From Clostridia bacterium (GTDB lineage: Bacteria > Bacillota > Clostridia > Oscillospirales > Acutalibacteraceae), in contig JAFQCH010000017.1 of assembly GCA_017416485.1 (NCBI GenBank), positions 1 to 64,000 of the forward strand: a DNA stretch of 64,000 bases. Reading direction: 5' to 3'. Shown piece by piece: positions 25,833 through 34,253 of the stretch. Within the stretch, counting starts at the first letter, position 1; the number at the start of each line of letters is the position of its first letter. The notes below the pieces were generated by a model. It was not told the DNA's origin. It saw nothing but the letters and a program-made list of their open reading frames with translations, and ran no database searches. A program made the translations under genes and the position numbers.

Positions 25833-25983
25833 AATTACTTTTCCTTAACTAAACAATTTATCTTACATACATAAAGTGTCGTTAATCAGGAAAAGTAACA
25901 CTTTTTTTCATGTCTTCTCGAAATTTGTCGAAACTTACAATTCACACATGCCTGTTTTGTACAACTATCCCAACAAAACGCAA

Positions 25984-26012
25984 CGCCTTACCTGTAAAGC
26001 ACAAGTAAGGCG
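25984..26012 (-). terminator. Terminator after the cytidine deaminase operon
   Basis: CGCCTTAC (25984-25991) pairs with GTAAGGCG (26005-26012); on the minus strand it is followed by a T-rich stretch. The rest of 25833-26068 holds no gene; a weak AAAGTGT/ACACTTT stem lies at 25873-25909. Confidence 0.6.
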
Positions 26013-26068
26013 GTTGTTTGTATTAACTTTTTTAAATCGCGCTTAAACTATTTATGATTTTACCACTA

Positions 26069-26467
26069 TTACGCATTCAATTGCTTTTTTTGAAAAGCAT
26101 GTGGAAGAATTGATGATAACATATATTGTTTTTCGTTACCATTTTCATCACAACATATTATCTCTATATCATCAAACTCAGACAATGTTTGTCGACAGAT
26201 TCCACAAGGTAATACCATGCTATTTCCACAAACACAAATAGCCAAGAATTCTCTTTCTCCTGCTGATATTGCTGAACCTAATGCAACTCTTTCTGCGCAT
26301 ATGCCCGCACCGAATGCTGCGTTTTCAAAATTTGTGCCAATATAAATTTTGCCGCTTTTCGCTAACAAAGCTGCCCCCACTTTATAATTAGAGTATGGAG
26401 AATATGAATTTTTTCTAACAGATTTGGATTTTTTTATTAATTCTTTCTTCTGGTTTGCAGTAATCAT
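26069..26467 (-). CDS. cdd: Cytidine deaminase
   Basis: Protein of 132 residues of the homotetrameric zinc cytidine deaminase family. The catalytic motifs are intact: NFENAAFGAGICAERVAL supplies the zinc-binding Cys and catalytic Glu of the CAE motif, and PCGICRQ supplies the other two Cys. It converts cytidine or deoxycytidine to uridine forms. It is preceded, with a 4-base overlap, by a two-helix membrane protein, an unusual partner for a salvage enzyme; neighbouring genes are AT-rich and accessory. Confidence 0.9.
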   Translation of the reverse strand: MITANQKKELIKKSKSVRKNSYSPYSNYKVGAALLAKSGKIYIGTNFENAAFGAGICAERVALGSAISAGEREFLAICVCGNSMVLPCGICRQTLSEFDDIEIICCDENGNEKQYMLSSILPHAFQKKQLNA

Positions 26468-27156
26468 TTTAATGCATCCTCCAAACTACAATATGTTTTC
26501 TCTATGTATTCTTTAGAATACTCGTATATCTCTCGATCAGAAAATTTTTCTGGATCTTTTCCATGTGGTATATTTAAATATTTATCATAAAAGCTTTTTT
26601 CAAATTTTATCATAATTGTTTTATGTTGCTTTTGTTCATCTTTTGCTGACACATCAAAAAAATAACCGTATGCTTTATAATAGCCTTCATCTTTATTTGA
26701 AATAAAATGAATTTTTCCATATCCTTCAGGCCTGTGGGATTGACTACCTTCTGTTATGTAAAAAAATTCTGTTTCGCCATTGTCAATAAATTTTTTAGAA
26801 GTAAATCTTACATTTTTCGCATTATTGCTTGCATAATTCTCACCATTAAAATGATACTCACCATTTTTATAAGACAGCGAACATACTGAAATTTCTCTTT
26901 CAAATCCAGGAATTATTTCTATCCATCTTCCCTCATAATTTTTATAAAGGCGAAAACATTTTAATCTACTTAAATATTTATTGACAAGAAAAATCAATAC
27001 TGCCGAAATTACATATGCAACTATTAATATAATTATGTTTAACCCGATTGTGAAGTCATCGCCAAATAATTTTTGACTCGAAATAGTTGTTAAAAGGGGA
27101 ACTGCTGCGAATACAAGTGACTGAATAACCTGATAAAGGATTTTAAACTTATTCAT
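26464..27156 (-). CDS. Two-TM, beta-rich membrane protein resembling S-2TM-beta/Cap15 effectors
   Basis: Protein of 230 residues. Two N-terminal membrane helices (about 12-30 and 38-60) end in a basic turn (KYLSRLK). They are followed by NYEGRWIEIIPGFE, ISVCSLSYKNGEYHFNGENY, EFFYITEG and YGKIHFISNKDEGYYKAYGY, a run of beta strands like the beta-barrel of CBASS Cap15 and related SMODS-associated 2TM effectors. A short helical C terminus follows. No cyclase gene is in the window. The match is from fold pattern and key Gly-x-Trp, not from a search. GTGAGGTATAAAAAATG gives the start. Confidence 0.5.
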   Translation of the reverse strand: MNKFKILYQVIQSLVFAAVPLLTTISSQKLFGDDFTIGLNIIILIVAYVISAVLIFLVNKYLSRLKCFRLYKNYEGRWIEIIPGFEREISVCSLSYKNGEYHFNGENYASNNAKNVRFTSKKFIDNGETEFFYITEGSQSHRPEGYGKIHFISNKDEGYYKAYGYFFDVSAKDEQKQHKTIMIKFEKSFYDKYLNIPHGKDPEKFSDREIYEYSKEYIEKTYCSLEDALK

Positions 27157-27540
27157 TTTTTATACCTCACACTTTATTTCAAAAAATATTTAAAATAGTT
27201 AATAACACATCCTTCATATTAAGTTTTTTCTGCATAAAAGTAACACTAAAAACACATCCTTTCAAATTTTGTTGAAATGTACAACTCGATAAACATCTAT
27301 TTTGCACTTTCTTCAATAATAAATATTTATTAATGCTTGTCTCTGTGGATTTATCACGTTAATAAAAAGTATAATTGCATATACCTACTTTACTTTAAAA
27401 TCACTTTTGTTTTCAATCTTTTTTGCAAAAATGCATTTGTTTTGGACAAAAACGCATAATTTTCGACTTTTGCAAACAATAATTAGAGCAAACCGCACCA
27501 TAGCTGTTATGCTACGATGCGGTTGTTTCTAAACATTCAA
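27157..27540. other. AT-rich gene-free stretch with one terminator
   Basis: No open frame or RNA gene is recognised. It contains two AACACATCCTT direct repeats (about 27205 and 27250). A hairpin AACCGCA / TGCGGTT with inner TAGC/GCTA pairs (27491-27524) probably ends the minus-strand operon whose last gene stops at 27541. The promoter of the 26464-27156 gene should lie here but no good match stands out. Confidence 0.5.
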
Positions 27541-27999
27541 TTATCTTTTTAGCAATAAATCATATTCATAATTGTTGCCCTGATAACTTTCTTTAATTCT
27601 TGCAATAGGTTCTGTAAAACCGTGCTTTTCATACATATAACGAGCTTTTGAGTTGTCATCTTCTACACCAACAGTAAACTCACTATATCCGTTTTCTTGA
27701 AGAATATTTAATACATTTTCAAGCAAGAATTTGCCTAAACCCTTGCCTTGATACTTCTTATGAATACGAAAAGCATAAAGATATGCACGTTTGTCTTTTA
27801 TTGCAAAACGGTTATCATCACTAATGTATTTGGCTCTCAATTCACCGATAATCTTATCTCCATCAAACAAACCGAAAATATCAATAACCTCGTTTTCAAT
27901 ATCTTTTGTGTTTTCGGCAATCATTTCTTTGACATCTTTGTATTTGAAAAGAACAGTTAACATCGGTATCTCAATTACATTAAGTTTTCTAACAATCAT
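27541..27999 (-). CDS. GNAT family N-acetyltransferase
   Basis: Protein of 152 residues with the GNAT fold. The acetyl-CoA loop is HKKYQGKGLGKFLLENVLN (motif A, about 94-112), followed by NGYSEFTVGVEDDNSKARYM and a final EKHGF segment. Substrate cannot be read from the sequence. AGGAG precedes the ATG at 27999. It is the last gene of attenuator-led block A (33.7 to 27.5 kb) and sits 12 bases after the P-loop kinase gene. Confidence 0.87.
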   Translation of the reverse strand: MIVRKLNVIEIPMLTVLFKYKDVKEMIAENTKDIENEVIDIFGLFDGDKIIGELRAKYISDDNRFAIKDKRAYLYAFRIHKKYQGKGLGKFLLENVLNILQENGYSEFTVGVEDDNSKARYMYEKHGFTEPIARIKESYQGNNYEYDLLLKR

Positions 28000-28011
28000 G
28001 GTTTACTTCTC

Positions 28012-28485
28012 CTAAAATACAACATCTATTTCATTAGCGTTTGGCACTTCAAATATTGAAGCAAATTTTTCAGCAAGGTTATCATCAATATAATAGGCAC
28101 TTGTCGTTTCGGATAATACCTCACTGTTTCTTTTCTTCAAGCGTGCTTTCCAAGTGTCATCGCTGATATCAATGTAATGAAATTCACAAGCTATATTTCG
28201 ACTATTATAGAACTCTCGGGCATAATCCCGTTCTTCCTTCATCCAAAAGCCCCAATCAAGAATTACATTGACTCCGACTTCAATAAGCTCCAATGATTTG
28301 TTGAATAAGTAGTTTTGAGTTCTTTCTACATAATCATCGTGCTTATCACCACAATGCTGACCGAACAAAGCAAGGGTTATTTCATCTGTAGAAAGCAACA
28401 CAGCGTTATTCTGAATACGCAACTGCTCTGCATATGTACTTTTTCCGCTGCAGATTTTACCACAGATTAAAATCACTTTTGCCAT
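28012..28485 (-). CDS. P-loop kinase-like ATPase
   Basis: Protein of 157 residues: Walker A CGKICSGKST (about 8-17), DE in LLSTDEITLALFG, and NVILDWGFW in the middle as the Walker B-like strand; an RLKKRN lid segment follows. This is the fold of small-molecule kinases such as chloramphenicol phosphotransferase-like and shikimate kinase-like proteins. ATG 28485 follows AAGGTG by 6 bases. Substrate unknown; neighbours are two GNATs. Confidence 0.78.
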   Translation of the reverse strand: MAKVILICGKICSGKSTYAEQLRIQNNAVLLSTDEITLALFGQHCGDKHDDYVERTQNYLFNKSLELIEVGVNVILDWGFWMKEERDYAREFYNSRNIACEFHYIDISDDTWKARLKKRNSEVLSETTSAYYIDDNLAEKFASIFEVPNANEIDVVF

Positions 28486-28500
28486 AAGCAACACCTTCTT

Positions 28501-28959
28501 TTATAATTTACAATACATCTCCTGTGCTTTGGGGATGAATCCAAGCTTTTCATAAAGTTTGATTGCACCGGGATTGTTCACAAGGACATCAAGATTTATA
28601 AATCTGCATTTTTGTTCTTTTGCCCAGTCCTTTGCCGAATTCATAAGAGCTGTACCGAAGCCTTTATTTCTGTGTGATTCCGTTACAATTACATCCATTA
28701 TATAACAATATTTACCGGGAAGCATAAAGTCAAAATCAGGCCTTTCCTTTGCCTGAAGCAAAATAAAACCAACAACTGTACCATCATTTTCGTAAACAAG
28801 GATATCCGACACATCATCTGAAATCGTTTTTTCAAGAAACTCTACACTTTGGTCGCCCTCTTTTATGAAATCGGGAATCAGTTTAGCCATTTCCCTGAAT
28901 TGCTCACGATATAATTCTGCTATTGCAGGGATATCTTTATATGTTGCTTTTCTTATCAT
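28501..28959 (-). CDS. GNAT family N-acetyltransferase
   Basis: Protein of 152 residues. Motif A reads VTESHRNKGFGTALMNSAKD; INLDVLVNNPGAIKLYEKLG is the usual C-terminal part. It starts with IRKATYKDIPAIAELYREQF. A stand-alone acetyltransferase of unknown acceptor, 2 bases after the radical SAM gene and tightly packed in block A. Confidence 0.88.
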   Translation of the reverse strand: MIRKATYKDIPAIAELYREQFREMAKLIPDFIKEGDQSVEFLEKTISDDVSDILVYENDGTVVGFILLQAKERPDFDFMLPGKYCYIMDVIVTESHRNKGFGTALMNSAKDWAKEQKCRFINLDVLVNNPGAIKLYEKLGFIPKAQEMYCKL

Positions 28960-28961
28960 AA

Positions 28962-29723
28962 TTATGCTCCTTTCGGGGTGTAAGTTGAAAGGATTTCGCT
29001 TATATCCTGTTTATAAATATTGCCGCCGAGAATATCGCCGTTTGCACTGAAGCAGATTGCCCTTACATCCGTCGGATCTTCCCAATACGGGTTTTTGTCC
29101 GTTTTGCTCAAGTCAAAATATTCGCTTAAATATTTCAACGCATTTCCACTCGGAAAAATCACATTTCCCTCGGCAGTTTCAATGCCGATATCGTTGAATT
29201 GTTTGAGAAATTCTCTTGTTTTTATGTTGTACGCATTGTCGTCTTCTGTGCTCACAAGCCATGCGGGATGCACTTGCAACTGCACGGTGTGGTATTGCTG
29301 CACTGCTTTTGCAAAGGTTATGACGGGGGCAATCGGAATGGTTTCCTGATGAAACGCATCCACGGAAAGCAGAATTTCATTGACACCGCTTTCAATCAGG
29401 CAGTCGGCAACAAGGGTGATTCTGTTGGTATCCTTGCTGAAAAAACCGTTGGTAATGAGTTGCCGCTGTGCAATGTCCATTTCCTTTGCGGCTTTATGAA
29501 TTTCGCAGACCGTGTCGGGGCAAAGCAACGGCTCGCCGCCGAAGGTCATAACGGATGTGATGTTGTATTCCCGTGCAATCTTGTGCACGGCATCCGCCGC
29601 GAGGTTTTTGTCAATATGCTCGTTGGTTTTGTGCTCCCCTTGGGAACAGTGCTTGCAGTGCCCCGTGCAGGCAGCAGTGACAACGAACTCTATCCGATTC
29701 AGATTTTTTAAGCATGTATTCAT
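28962..29723 (-). CDS. Radical SAM protein
   Basis: Protein of 253 residues with the iron-sulfur motif CTGHCKHC (CxxxCxxC, residues 19-26), the GGEP motif (MTFGGEPLLCP) and later strands ILLSVDAFHQ typical of the SPASM/4Fe-4S-type barrel. It lacks an obvious C-terminal SPASM cluster domain. The ATG at 29723 follows GAGGTAAC, which lies inside the end of the glycosidase-like gene. No precursor peptide gene is visible beside it, so RiPP maturation is unsupported; small-molecule or tRNA modification are alternatives. Confidence 0.8.
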   Translation of the reverse strand: MNTCLKNLNRIEFVVTAACTGHCKHCSQGEHKTNEHIDKNLAADAVHKIAREYNITSVMTFGGEPLLCPDTVCEIHKAAKEMDIAQRQLITNGFFSKDTNRITLVADCLIESGVNEILLSVDAFHQETIPIAPVITFAKAVQQYHTVQLQVHPAWLVSTEDDNAYNIKTREFLKQFNDIGIETAEGNVIFPSGNALKYLSEYFDLSKTDKNPYWEDPTDVRAICFSANGDILGGNIYKQDISEILSTYTPKGA

Positions 29724-29736
29724 TTCTGTTACCTCG

Positions 29737-31521
29737 TCAAAGCAGTTCAAAAACCGCCGTCTGATGTTTTTCTAAAAAGATTTTTATGCAGTCGGTTTCA
29801 TGTTCTTCAAAATCCGCACCGAACAGGGGACGGACTTTGTATTTTGCAGGCAGTTTAATCTGTGTTTCGCCGTCTTTGATCACATGAATTCCCACAAATC
29901 CGTTGCCGCAGTAAATCACACTGTCTTGTTCATTATAGCAATGCACACCGCATTCAGTCAGAAAATCGCGAAGCTCTGTTTTAGTATAAGACGGGTGCTC
30001 ATCTGTCGGATGTAAAAACGGAATGTTTAATTTTTTGCAAAGTTGCAATGCATTTTTGCCGCTGTCGGACGGCAGGGGGGCGGTGAAAATTGCCGCCTTG
30101 TATTTATGCAGAACCCGTTCGGCATCCTCGGTCATATACATATCAAAGGGTATACCCGTGTTGCCCATGGAACCCCTTGTCTGGTTCACACGGTGCACAA
30201 AAGGTGTATGGCGGGGGTTGTTCAGATACGCTTTTTCATCGATGAACAAAACCACCTCCGCTGACGGAAAACGGGCGGTGTCCTTGTGCTTGATATTTTC
30301 GGCAAGTTGCTTCATGTCTGCAAGGTCTGCCATCAGTTCCGTTTCGTGATACCAGCCGCCCCACATGTCAAACCACCAGATCCCCGACCCGTTCACAACT
30401 TGCCGTGCAAAGGTCTTGCGCAAGGCAGACAGTGAAAGCCCGACCGTGTCAGGCCCGCACCACACGGTCTTGTTGCCGTCAGCATCGTGCGTGCCGTAAA
30501 ATTCGTCCGTATACTCGCCGGGTCTTGCATCCTGCATTCTGCGTGTGCGATGTGTTCGGATGTCGCACTCCACAAAATACAGCTTGCCGTGCAGTTTTAC
30601 GGATGTGGACGGGAGCATATCGCCCCAGTCCACGCCTAAATTGCGGTTCTGTTCATAACAGCAGGGGGATGAGAAAAAGTCGATATACCGCGAATCAATA
30701 ATAAACCGCAAGCCCTGCAAGCCCCACAGATAATCGTGCACAAAGGCATTGTAGCCGTAAAAAACGCCCACGATTTGCTCATGATTGATGTATTCTTTCA
30801 ATGCTCTGCAGAAGTATTCCACCGTTTCGGCGGTCTTTTGGCAACTGAATTCCCCGAATCGGCTGACCGTTTCATTGTATACATTGCTGTTGAAATCGTC
30901 TTTTGTCAAAGTCGGCATATCTGCAACGCCGTAAGTGTTTTGCATCCATGAACGAAACTGCGCAAGGCTTTGTTCACAGAAAGAACCCGCAAGGTCATGG
31001 TGAATCCATTCCTGCGTGGAGCCGCCGCAAAGCTGATAGCCTGCAATGCGGTCTGCATAATCCGCACTGCGGATGTGGTTAACCAATGTTTTTAACAAAA
31101 TTTCCCCGTCACGGCGGAACCGGTCGGAATACAGCGATTCCCGTCTGCCTGTCGGTGTTGCAACGGTTTCTTTTTCATTTTCGGCTATCCATTTGCGGGG
31201 CATGGCAATGTTGATGCGCGGAAAAATAAAAGCATCGGGGCAGTCTTCCAGAATGCGTTTTACGGTGCTGTCAAATTCGGAATAATCGGGTGTGTCCGTT
31301 TCAAAAACACCTGTTCTGAACGGCGTAAAGCCCGTGACATTGTTAATTGGCAAATCCGTAAAAGAAACATTCACGAAGAACATTTTATATCCGCTTTTTG
31401 CAAAATCGGAATATTCCCCGCGTTCCTCAAAATACGTTGTGTAAGCAAGCGGTGCGTGTAATTCACCGTTTATGCAAATGCACGGAATGCCGTTTTTGAA
31501 TGCAATCTGACTTTTCAGCAT
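29737..31521 (-). CDS. GH42/clan GH-A-like glycosidase homologue
   Basis: Cytoplasmic protein of 594 residues. The N-terminal barrel has FPRINIAMPRKWIAENEKET and GYQLCGGSTQEWIHHDLAGS followed by FRSWMQNTYG, the layout of GH42-like beta-galactosidases (the QEW glutamate at the acid/base position). A trimerisation-like Rossmann domain follows (VVLFIDEKAYLNNPRHTPFV onwards). A beta-galactosidase activity is not established. ATG 31521 follows GAGGG by 7 bases; a GTG at 31536 would overlap the methyltransferase stop as GTGA and is the alternative. An odd member of an acetyltransferase-rich operon. Confidence 0.62.
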   Translation of the reverse strand: MLKSQIAFKNGIPCICINGELHAPLAYTTYFEERGEYSDFAKSGYKMFFVNVSFTDLPINNVTGFTPFRTGVFETDTPDYSEFDSTVKRILEDCPDAFIFPRINIAMPRKWIAENEKETVATPTGRRESLYSDRFRRDGEILLKTLVNHIRSADYADRIAGYQLCGGSTQEWIHHDLAGSFCEQSLAQFRSWMQNTYGVADMPTLTKDDFNSNVYNETVSRFGEFSCQKTAETVEYFCRALKEYINHEQIVGVFYGYNAFVHDYLWGLQGLRFIIDSRYIDFFSSPCCYEQNRNLGVDWGDMLPSTSVKLHGKLYFVECDIRTHRTRRMQDARPGEYTDEFYGTHDADGNKTVWCGPDTVGLSLSALRKTFARQVVNGSGIWWFDMWGGWYHETELMADLADMKQLAENIKHKDTARFPSAEVVLFIDEKAYLNNPRHTPFVHRVNQTRGSMGNTGIPFDMYMTEDAERVLHKYKAAIFTAPLPSDSGKNALQLCKKLNIPFLHPTDEHPSYTKTELRDFLTECGVHCYNEQDSVIYCGNGFVGIHVIKDGETQIKLPAKYKVRPLFGADFEEHETDCIKIFLEKHQTAVFELL

Positions 31522-31532
31522 AGAAAAATCCC

Positions 31533-32291
31533 TCACTTTACAGACAAGGTTGCTATGTATTGCGGATAGTATTTGCCGATCTCGTTGCCGCCCTCGCGGT
31601 CGAGGTCTTCATATAATGCTTTAAGTGTAAATCCGGCTTTCAACTGACCGCCGATCTGTTCTTCAAGTGTATGACTGAACTGTATGCCGTCGCCGTTTGC
31701 AATCATTGTCTCGCGTCTTTCTTTCGGCATTTTCAGCGGATTGAACGGCAGGGGATTCACCACTTTCAAAGGGTCATTTTCTTCAAACAAAAAAGAGATA
31801 CCGTTATCAAGTCCCGCAAGCAATCTGCCGCCTTTCTTAAGAACGCGGTAACATTCATTCCAGACATGATAAACATCTTCGACATAGACATTTGAAACGG
31901 GATGAAAAATAATGTCAAAGCTTTCATCTTCAAAAGGAAGTGTTTTTGACATATCCCCCTTGATAATTTCAATGTTGTATCTTTCTCGCTCGGATACCAT
32001 TCTCTCTGCTTCAAGTTGTTTCTCGGAATAATCAAGCACAGTACAATCAGCACCGAGTTTTGCAAACACGGGCATTTGCTGACCGCCGCCGCTTGCAAGA
32101 CCTAACACTTTTTTGCCTTTTAAATTGCCGAACCATTCATGCGGCACGGCAATGCAAGGAGTCAGGTAAACGACAAAACTGTCGGCAGTAGCTTTTTCGT
32201 ATTCGTCGTGAGAGATGGGCTTTGTCCATTCGCAATCGTCCTGTGCCCACAAATCCCATGTTTCGGAATTGATTTTTGTGTAGTCAATCAT
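31533..32291 (-). CDS. Class I SAM-dependent methyltransferase
   Basis: Protein of 252 residues with Rossmann methyltransferase motifs: motif I KVLGLASGGGQQMPVF, the acidic DYSEKQL end of beta 2, IKGDMSKTLPFEDESFDIIF for motifs II/III and LKKGGRLLAGLDNG for motif IV. Similar proteins act on small molecules. It lies in block A between a GNAT and the glycosidase-like gene, and its acceptor is unknown. Confidence 0.86.
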   Translation of the reverse strand: MIDYTKINSETWDLWAQDDCEWTKPISHDEYEKATADSFVVYLTPCIAVPHEWFGNLKGKKVLGLASGGGQQMPVFAKLGADCTVLDYSEKQLEAERMVSERERYNIEIIKGDMSKTLPFEDESFDIIFHPVSNVYVEDVYHVWNECYRVLKKGGRLLAGLDNGISFLFEENDPLKVVNPLPFNPLKMPKERRETMIANGDGIQFSHTLEEQIGGQLKAGFTLKALYEDLDREGGNEIGKYYPQYIATLSVK

Positions 32292-32300
32292 TTTATTTCC

Positions 32301-32930
32301 TCATTTCTTATGCAGAATATGCCACACATCATTGCCGACAAATCCGCATTTCCTATATAATGCTTCGGGATTAGTTGAGTTACCAACTTTGCCAGAAACA
32401 GTTGCAAAATCTGCAACATCTTTCATCCTGAACAGAAGTTCAGTTACAATTAACTGACCAATTTTCTTGCCTCTGTATTGTGGGAAAACCTGTATCCATT
32501 CCAAGATAAGCTCTTTAGCCTCTGCATCAAAATCAGCTATACCACAACCCACATATTTACCCGTTGCTTTTTCTCTAACCATAATCCACAGTTCTACATT
32601 GTAAACAGGTGTTTTGGTATAGCTTTTGATAAGCTCTTTGGTTACAGATATATCCGTATATGAATCGTTTATTATTTCTACGATTTCTTTTATATCTTTT
32701 CGTGTTGCTGTTGTAATCTCAAAATCATCATTCGTGATTTTTGGTATTTCTTTGAGATTGTGATACAATCGAAAATATTTTTCATCAGTATAACCAGATA
32801 AAGTATCAGCAGAAAAATCCTTATCGTGCAGAATTTTCATATCAGGCGGTATAACAATATTTTTTGCTTTCCAATACGGAATTGAGAGTGTACCGCAAGG
32901 TTTTTTTAAGTATTCGATAAGTGTAATCAT
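32301..32930 (-). CDS. GNAT family N-acetyltransferase
   Basis: Protein of 209 residues. The first 65 residues form an extra N-terminal region; the GNAT domain (about 70-205) has VFPQYRGKKIGQLIVTELLF and ends NPEALYRKCGFVGND. The ATG overlaps the end of the HAD gene by 4 bases (ATGA). Acceptor unknown. Confidence 0.85.
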   Translation of the reverse strand: MITLIEYLKKPCGTLSIPYWKAKNIVIPPDMKILHDKDFSADTLSGYTDEKYFRLYHNLKEIPKITNDDFEITTATRKDIKEIVEIINDSYTDISVTKELIKSYTKTPVYNVELWIMVREKATGKYVGCGIADFDAEAKELILEWIQVFPQYRGKKIGQLIVTELLFRMKDVADFATVSGKVGNSTNPEALYRKCGFVGNDVWHILHKK

Positions 32931-33676
32931 TTTTGCGCCTTGTTTTTCAGCTTTTGAAGCACATCTATCATTTCATGCCATTCTTTTATATACAAATGGT
33001 CACATTGAGGCTGTTTTTCGTTTGCTCTGTCTATGTAATCTTTATCAATGGAATTGTCATACCATACGGGGTAAATACCAACCTGTGCTGCACCCTCAAC
33101 ATCATTCTGAGGATTATCTCCGCAATACCATACATTTTCTGCAGGAATTCCTGCTTTTTGAAGTGCAATATCAAACATTATACGATTTGGCTTACAGATG
33201 AAATAATCACTTGATGTCATAACAAACTCAAATTTATTATTAGGCAGAAGTCTGTTAAGCCTCTTTGTAAGAGCATCGCCCGACCATAAAAGATTACTGA
33301 TAACTGCTGTTCTGATACCGTTTTCATTAAGACAATCGAGTAACTTGTCGGCACCGGGCATAATTGCACCTGATGACGCGTTATCCCAAAACACAGTTTC
33401 TATTTCAACAGGAGACAACAAAAATTCTATGCCAAGATAGTCATAAAGTGTTCGGTTTGCAATCTGTCCGCTGATGTCATAACCCTGCGTTCGAACCTTT
33501 GCAACATGCTCACCAAAGACAAGTTCCGCCCCCTTGGTTATGTCTTCAACTGTACAGTTGTTCGGGTTCTTTACAGCATATTTTAAAAGGGCTTCATTAC
33601 CTCGGTTAGTGTTCCAGTCAGGTTCATATAAAAGCGTGTGACCATAGTCAAATATTATCATTTTTGGATATTTCAT
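32927..33676 (-). CDS. HAD-superfamily protein, first gene of attenuated block A
   Basis: Protein of 249 residues with the HAD fold: motif I IIFDYGHTLLYEPDW, motif II AVISN, a Lys in FICKPNRIMFDIAL (motif III) and GDNPQNDVEGA (motif IV). In motif I the second Asp of DxD is Gly, as in several clostridial HAD proteins, so ordinary phosphatase chemistry may be altered. RBS GGAGAAC precedes the ATG. The intrinsic terminator of leader A ends only 14 bases upstream of this start, so expression should depend on read-through. Confidence 0.82.
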   Translation of the reverse strand: MKYPKMIIFDYGHTLLYEPDWNTNRGNEALLKYAVKNPNNCTVEDITKGAELVFGEHVAKVRTQGYDISGQIANRTLYDYLGIEFLLSPVEIETVFWDNASSGAIMPGADKLLDCLNENGIRTAVISNLLWSGDALTKRLNRLLPNNKFEFVMTSSDYFICKPNRIMFDIALQKAGIPAENVWYCGDNPQNDVEGAAQVGIYPVWYDNSIDKDYIDRANEKQPQCDHLYIKEWHEMIDVLQKLKNKAQK

Positions 33677-33689
33677 AATGTTCTCCTAA

Positions 33690-33727
33690 AAAGACAAAAG
33701 GCACCTCCGAAAATATACGGAGATGCC
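33690..33727 (-). terminator. Attenuator terminator A
   Basis: On the minus strand GGCATCTCCG (33727-33718), 8-base loop, CGGAGGTGCC (33709-33700; one U-G pair), then TTTTGTCTTT. It lies between the leader peptide stop and the RBS of the HAD gene. The same arrangement occurs at 41597-41635. Confidence 0.85.
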
Positions 33728-33752
33728 TGTAAGTTCTGAAAGATATATTACA

Positions 33753-33809
33753 TCAATCGCAAACGGACAAAACGGCTCTCCGATTATTTGAATTAAGATT
33801 TGTTGTCAT
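33753..33809 (-). CDS. Leader peptide A (18 residues)
   Basis: Short frame encoding MTTNLNSNNRRAVLSVCD and a TGA stop, too short for ordinary gene calling. An excellent RBS (AGGTGG, 33820-33815) lies 5 bases upstream. The peptide has the same length as the leader at 41658-41714, with MT at the start and NRxAVLSVC at residues 9-17 identical, and the nucleotide string GTTTTGTCCGTTTGC is also identical. Upstream a weak promoter (TTGCTT / TATATT around 33836-33866) is seen. It is followed by terminator A, the classic layout of ribosome-mediated attenuation. The inducing signal is unknown. Confidence 0.75.
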   Translation of the reverse strand: MTTNLNSNNRRAVLSVCD

Positions 33810-33883
33810 TTTGTCCACCTGTCTTTCTGTAAAATATAGCAAAAAAAATTCCGATTTAAGCAAACCTCTGTATGCGTGTTTTG

Positions 33884-34234
33884 TCAGGCAACAGGAATGC
33901 TGTCAATATAGCAACTGTCTGCACACAAATCGACTTTGTTGTTCCATACAATATTACTGTCAACATCCGGATCAAGATCCCAGGAAACGCAATTGCAATC
34001 ATCCAGATACACCCGACGGAAGTGCTCAATCTGACGCAATTTGACAAAGACACCGCCCTTATCAAGCATCGGTTTCAGATCAAATCGTCTTTTTTCACCG
34101 TTGTCAAAGGTAAGAAGCAGCGTAAAATCATCATCGGCAAGAACATGGATAATTCTTTTTCTGCCGTTTGCATAATATTCCGCAGTTTTTCTGTCGCACC
34201 CCATTGCGATATACTGTTCTACGGTTTTAGGCAT
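33884..34234 (-). CDS. DUF2442 domain protein
   Basis: Protein of 116 residues. VLADDDFTLLLTFDNGEKRR, FDLKPMLDKGGVF and the C-terminal VSWDLDPDVD pattern match DUF2442. Such proteins are usually encoded next to DUF4160 genes, as here (19-base gap), and the pair has been suggested to be a toxin-antitoxin-like module; no activity is established. It may continue the transcript from the genes at 34.5-36.3 kb. Confidence 0.8.
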   Translation of the reverse strand: MPKTVEQYIAMGCDRKTAEYYANGRKRIIHVLADDDFTLLLTFDNGEKRRFDLKPMLDKGGVFVKLRQIEHFRRVYLDDCNCVSWDLDPDVDSNIVWNNKVDLCADSCYIDSIPVA

Positions 34235-34253
34235 ATTTTCCCACCCTTTCTTG

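Noticed and set aside
28962..29723. Radical SAM gene as part of a RiPP cluster
   Set aside because: No precursor-like small peptide, transporter or SPASM-type extension was seen next to it.
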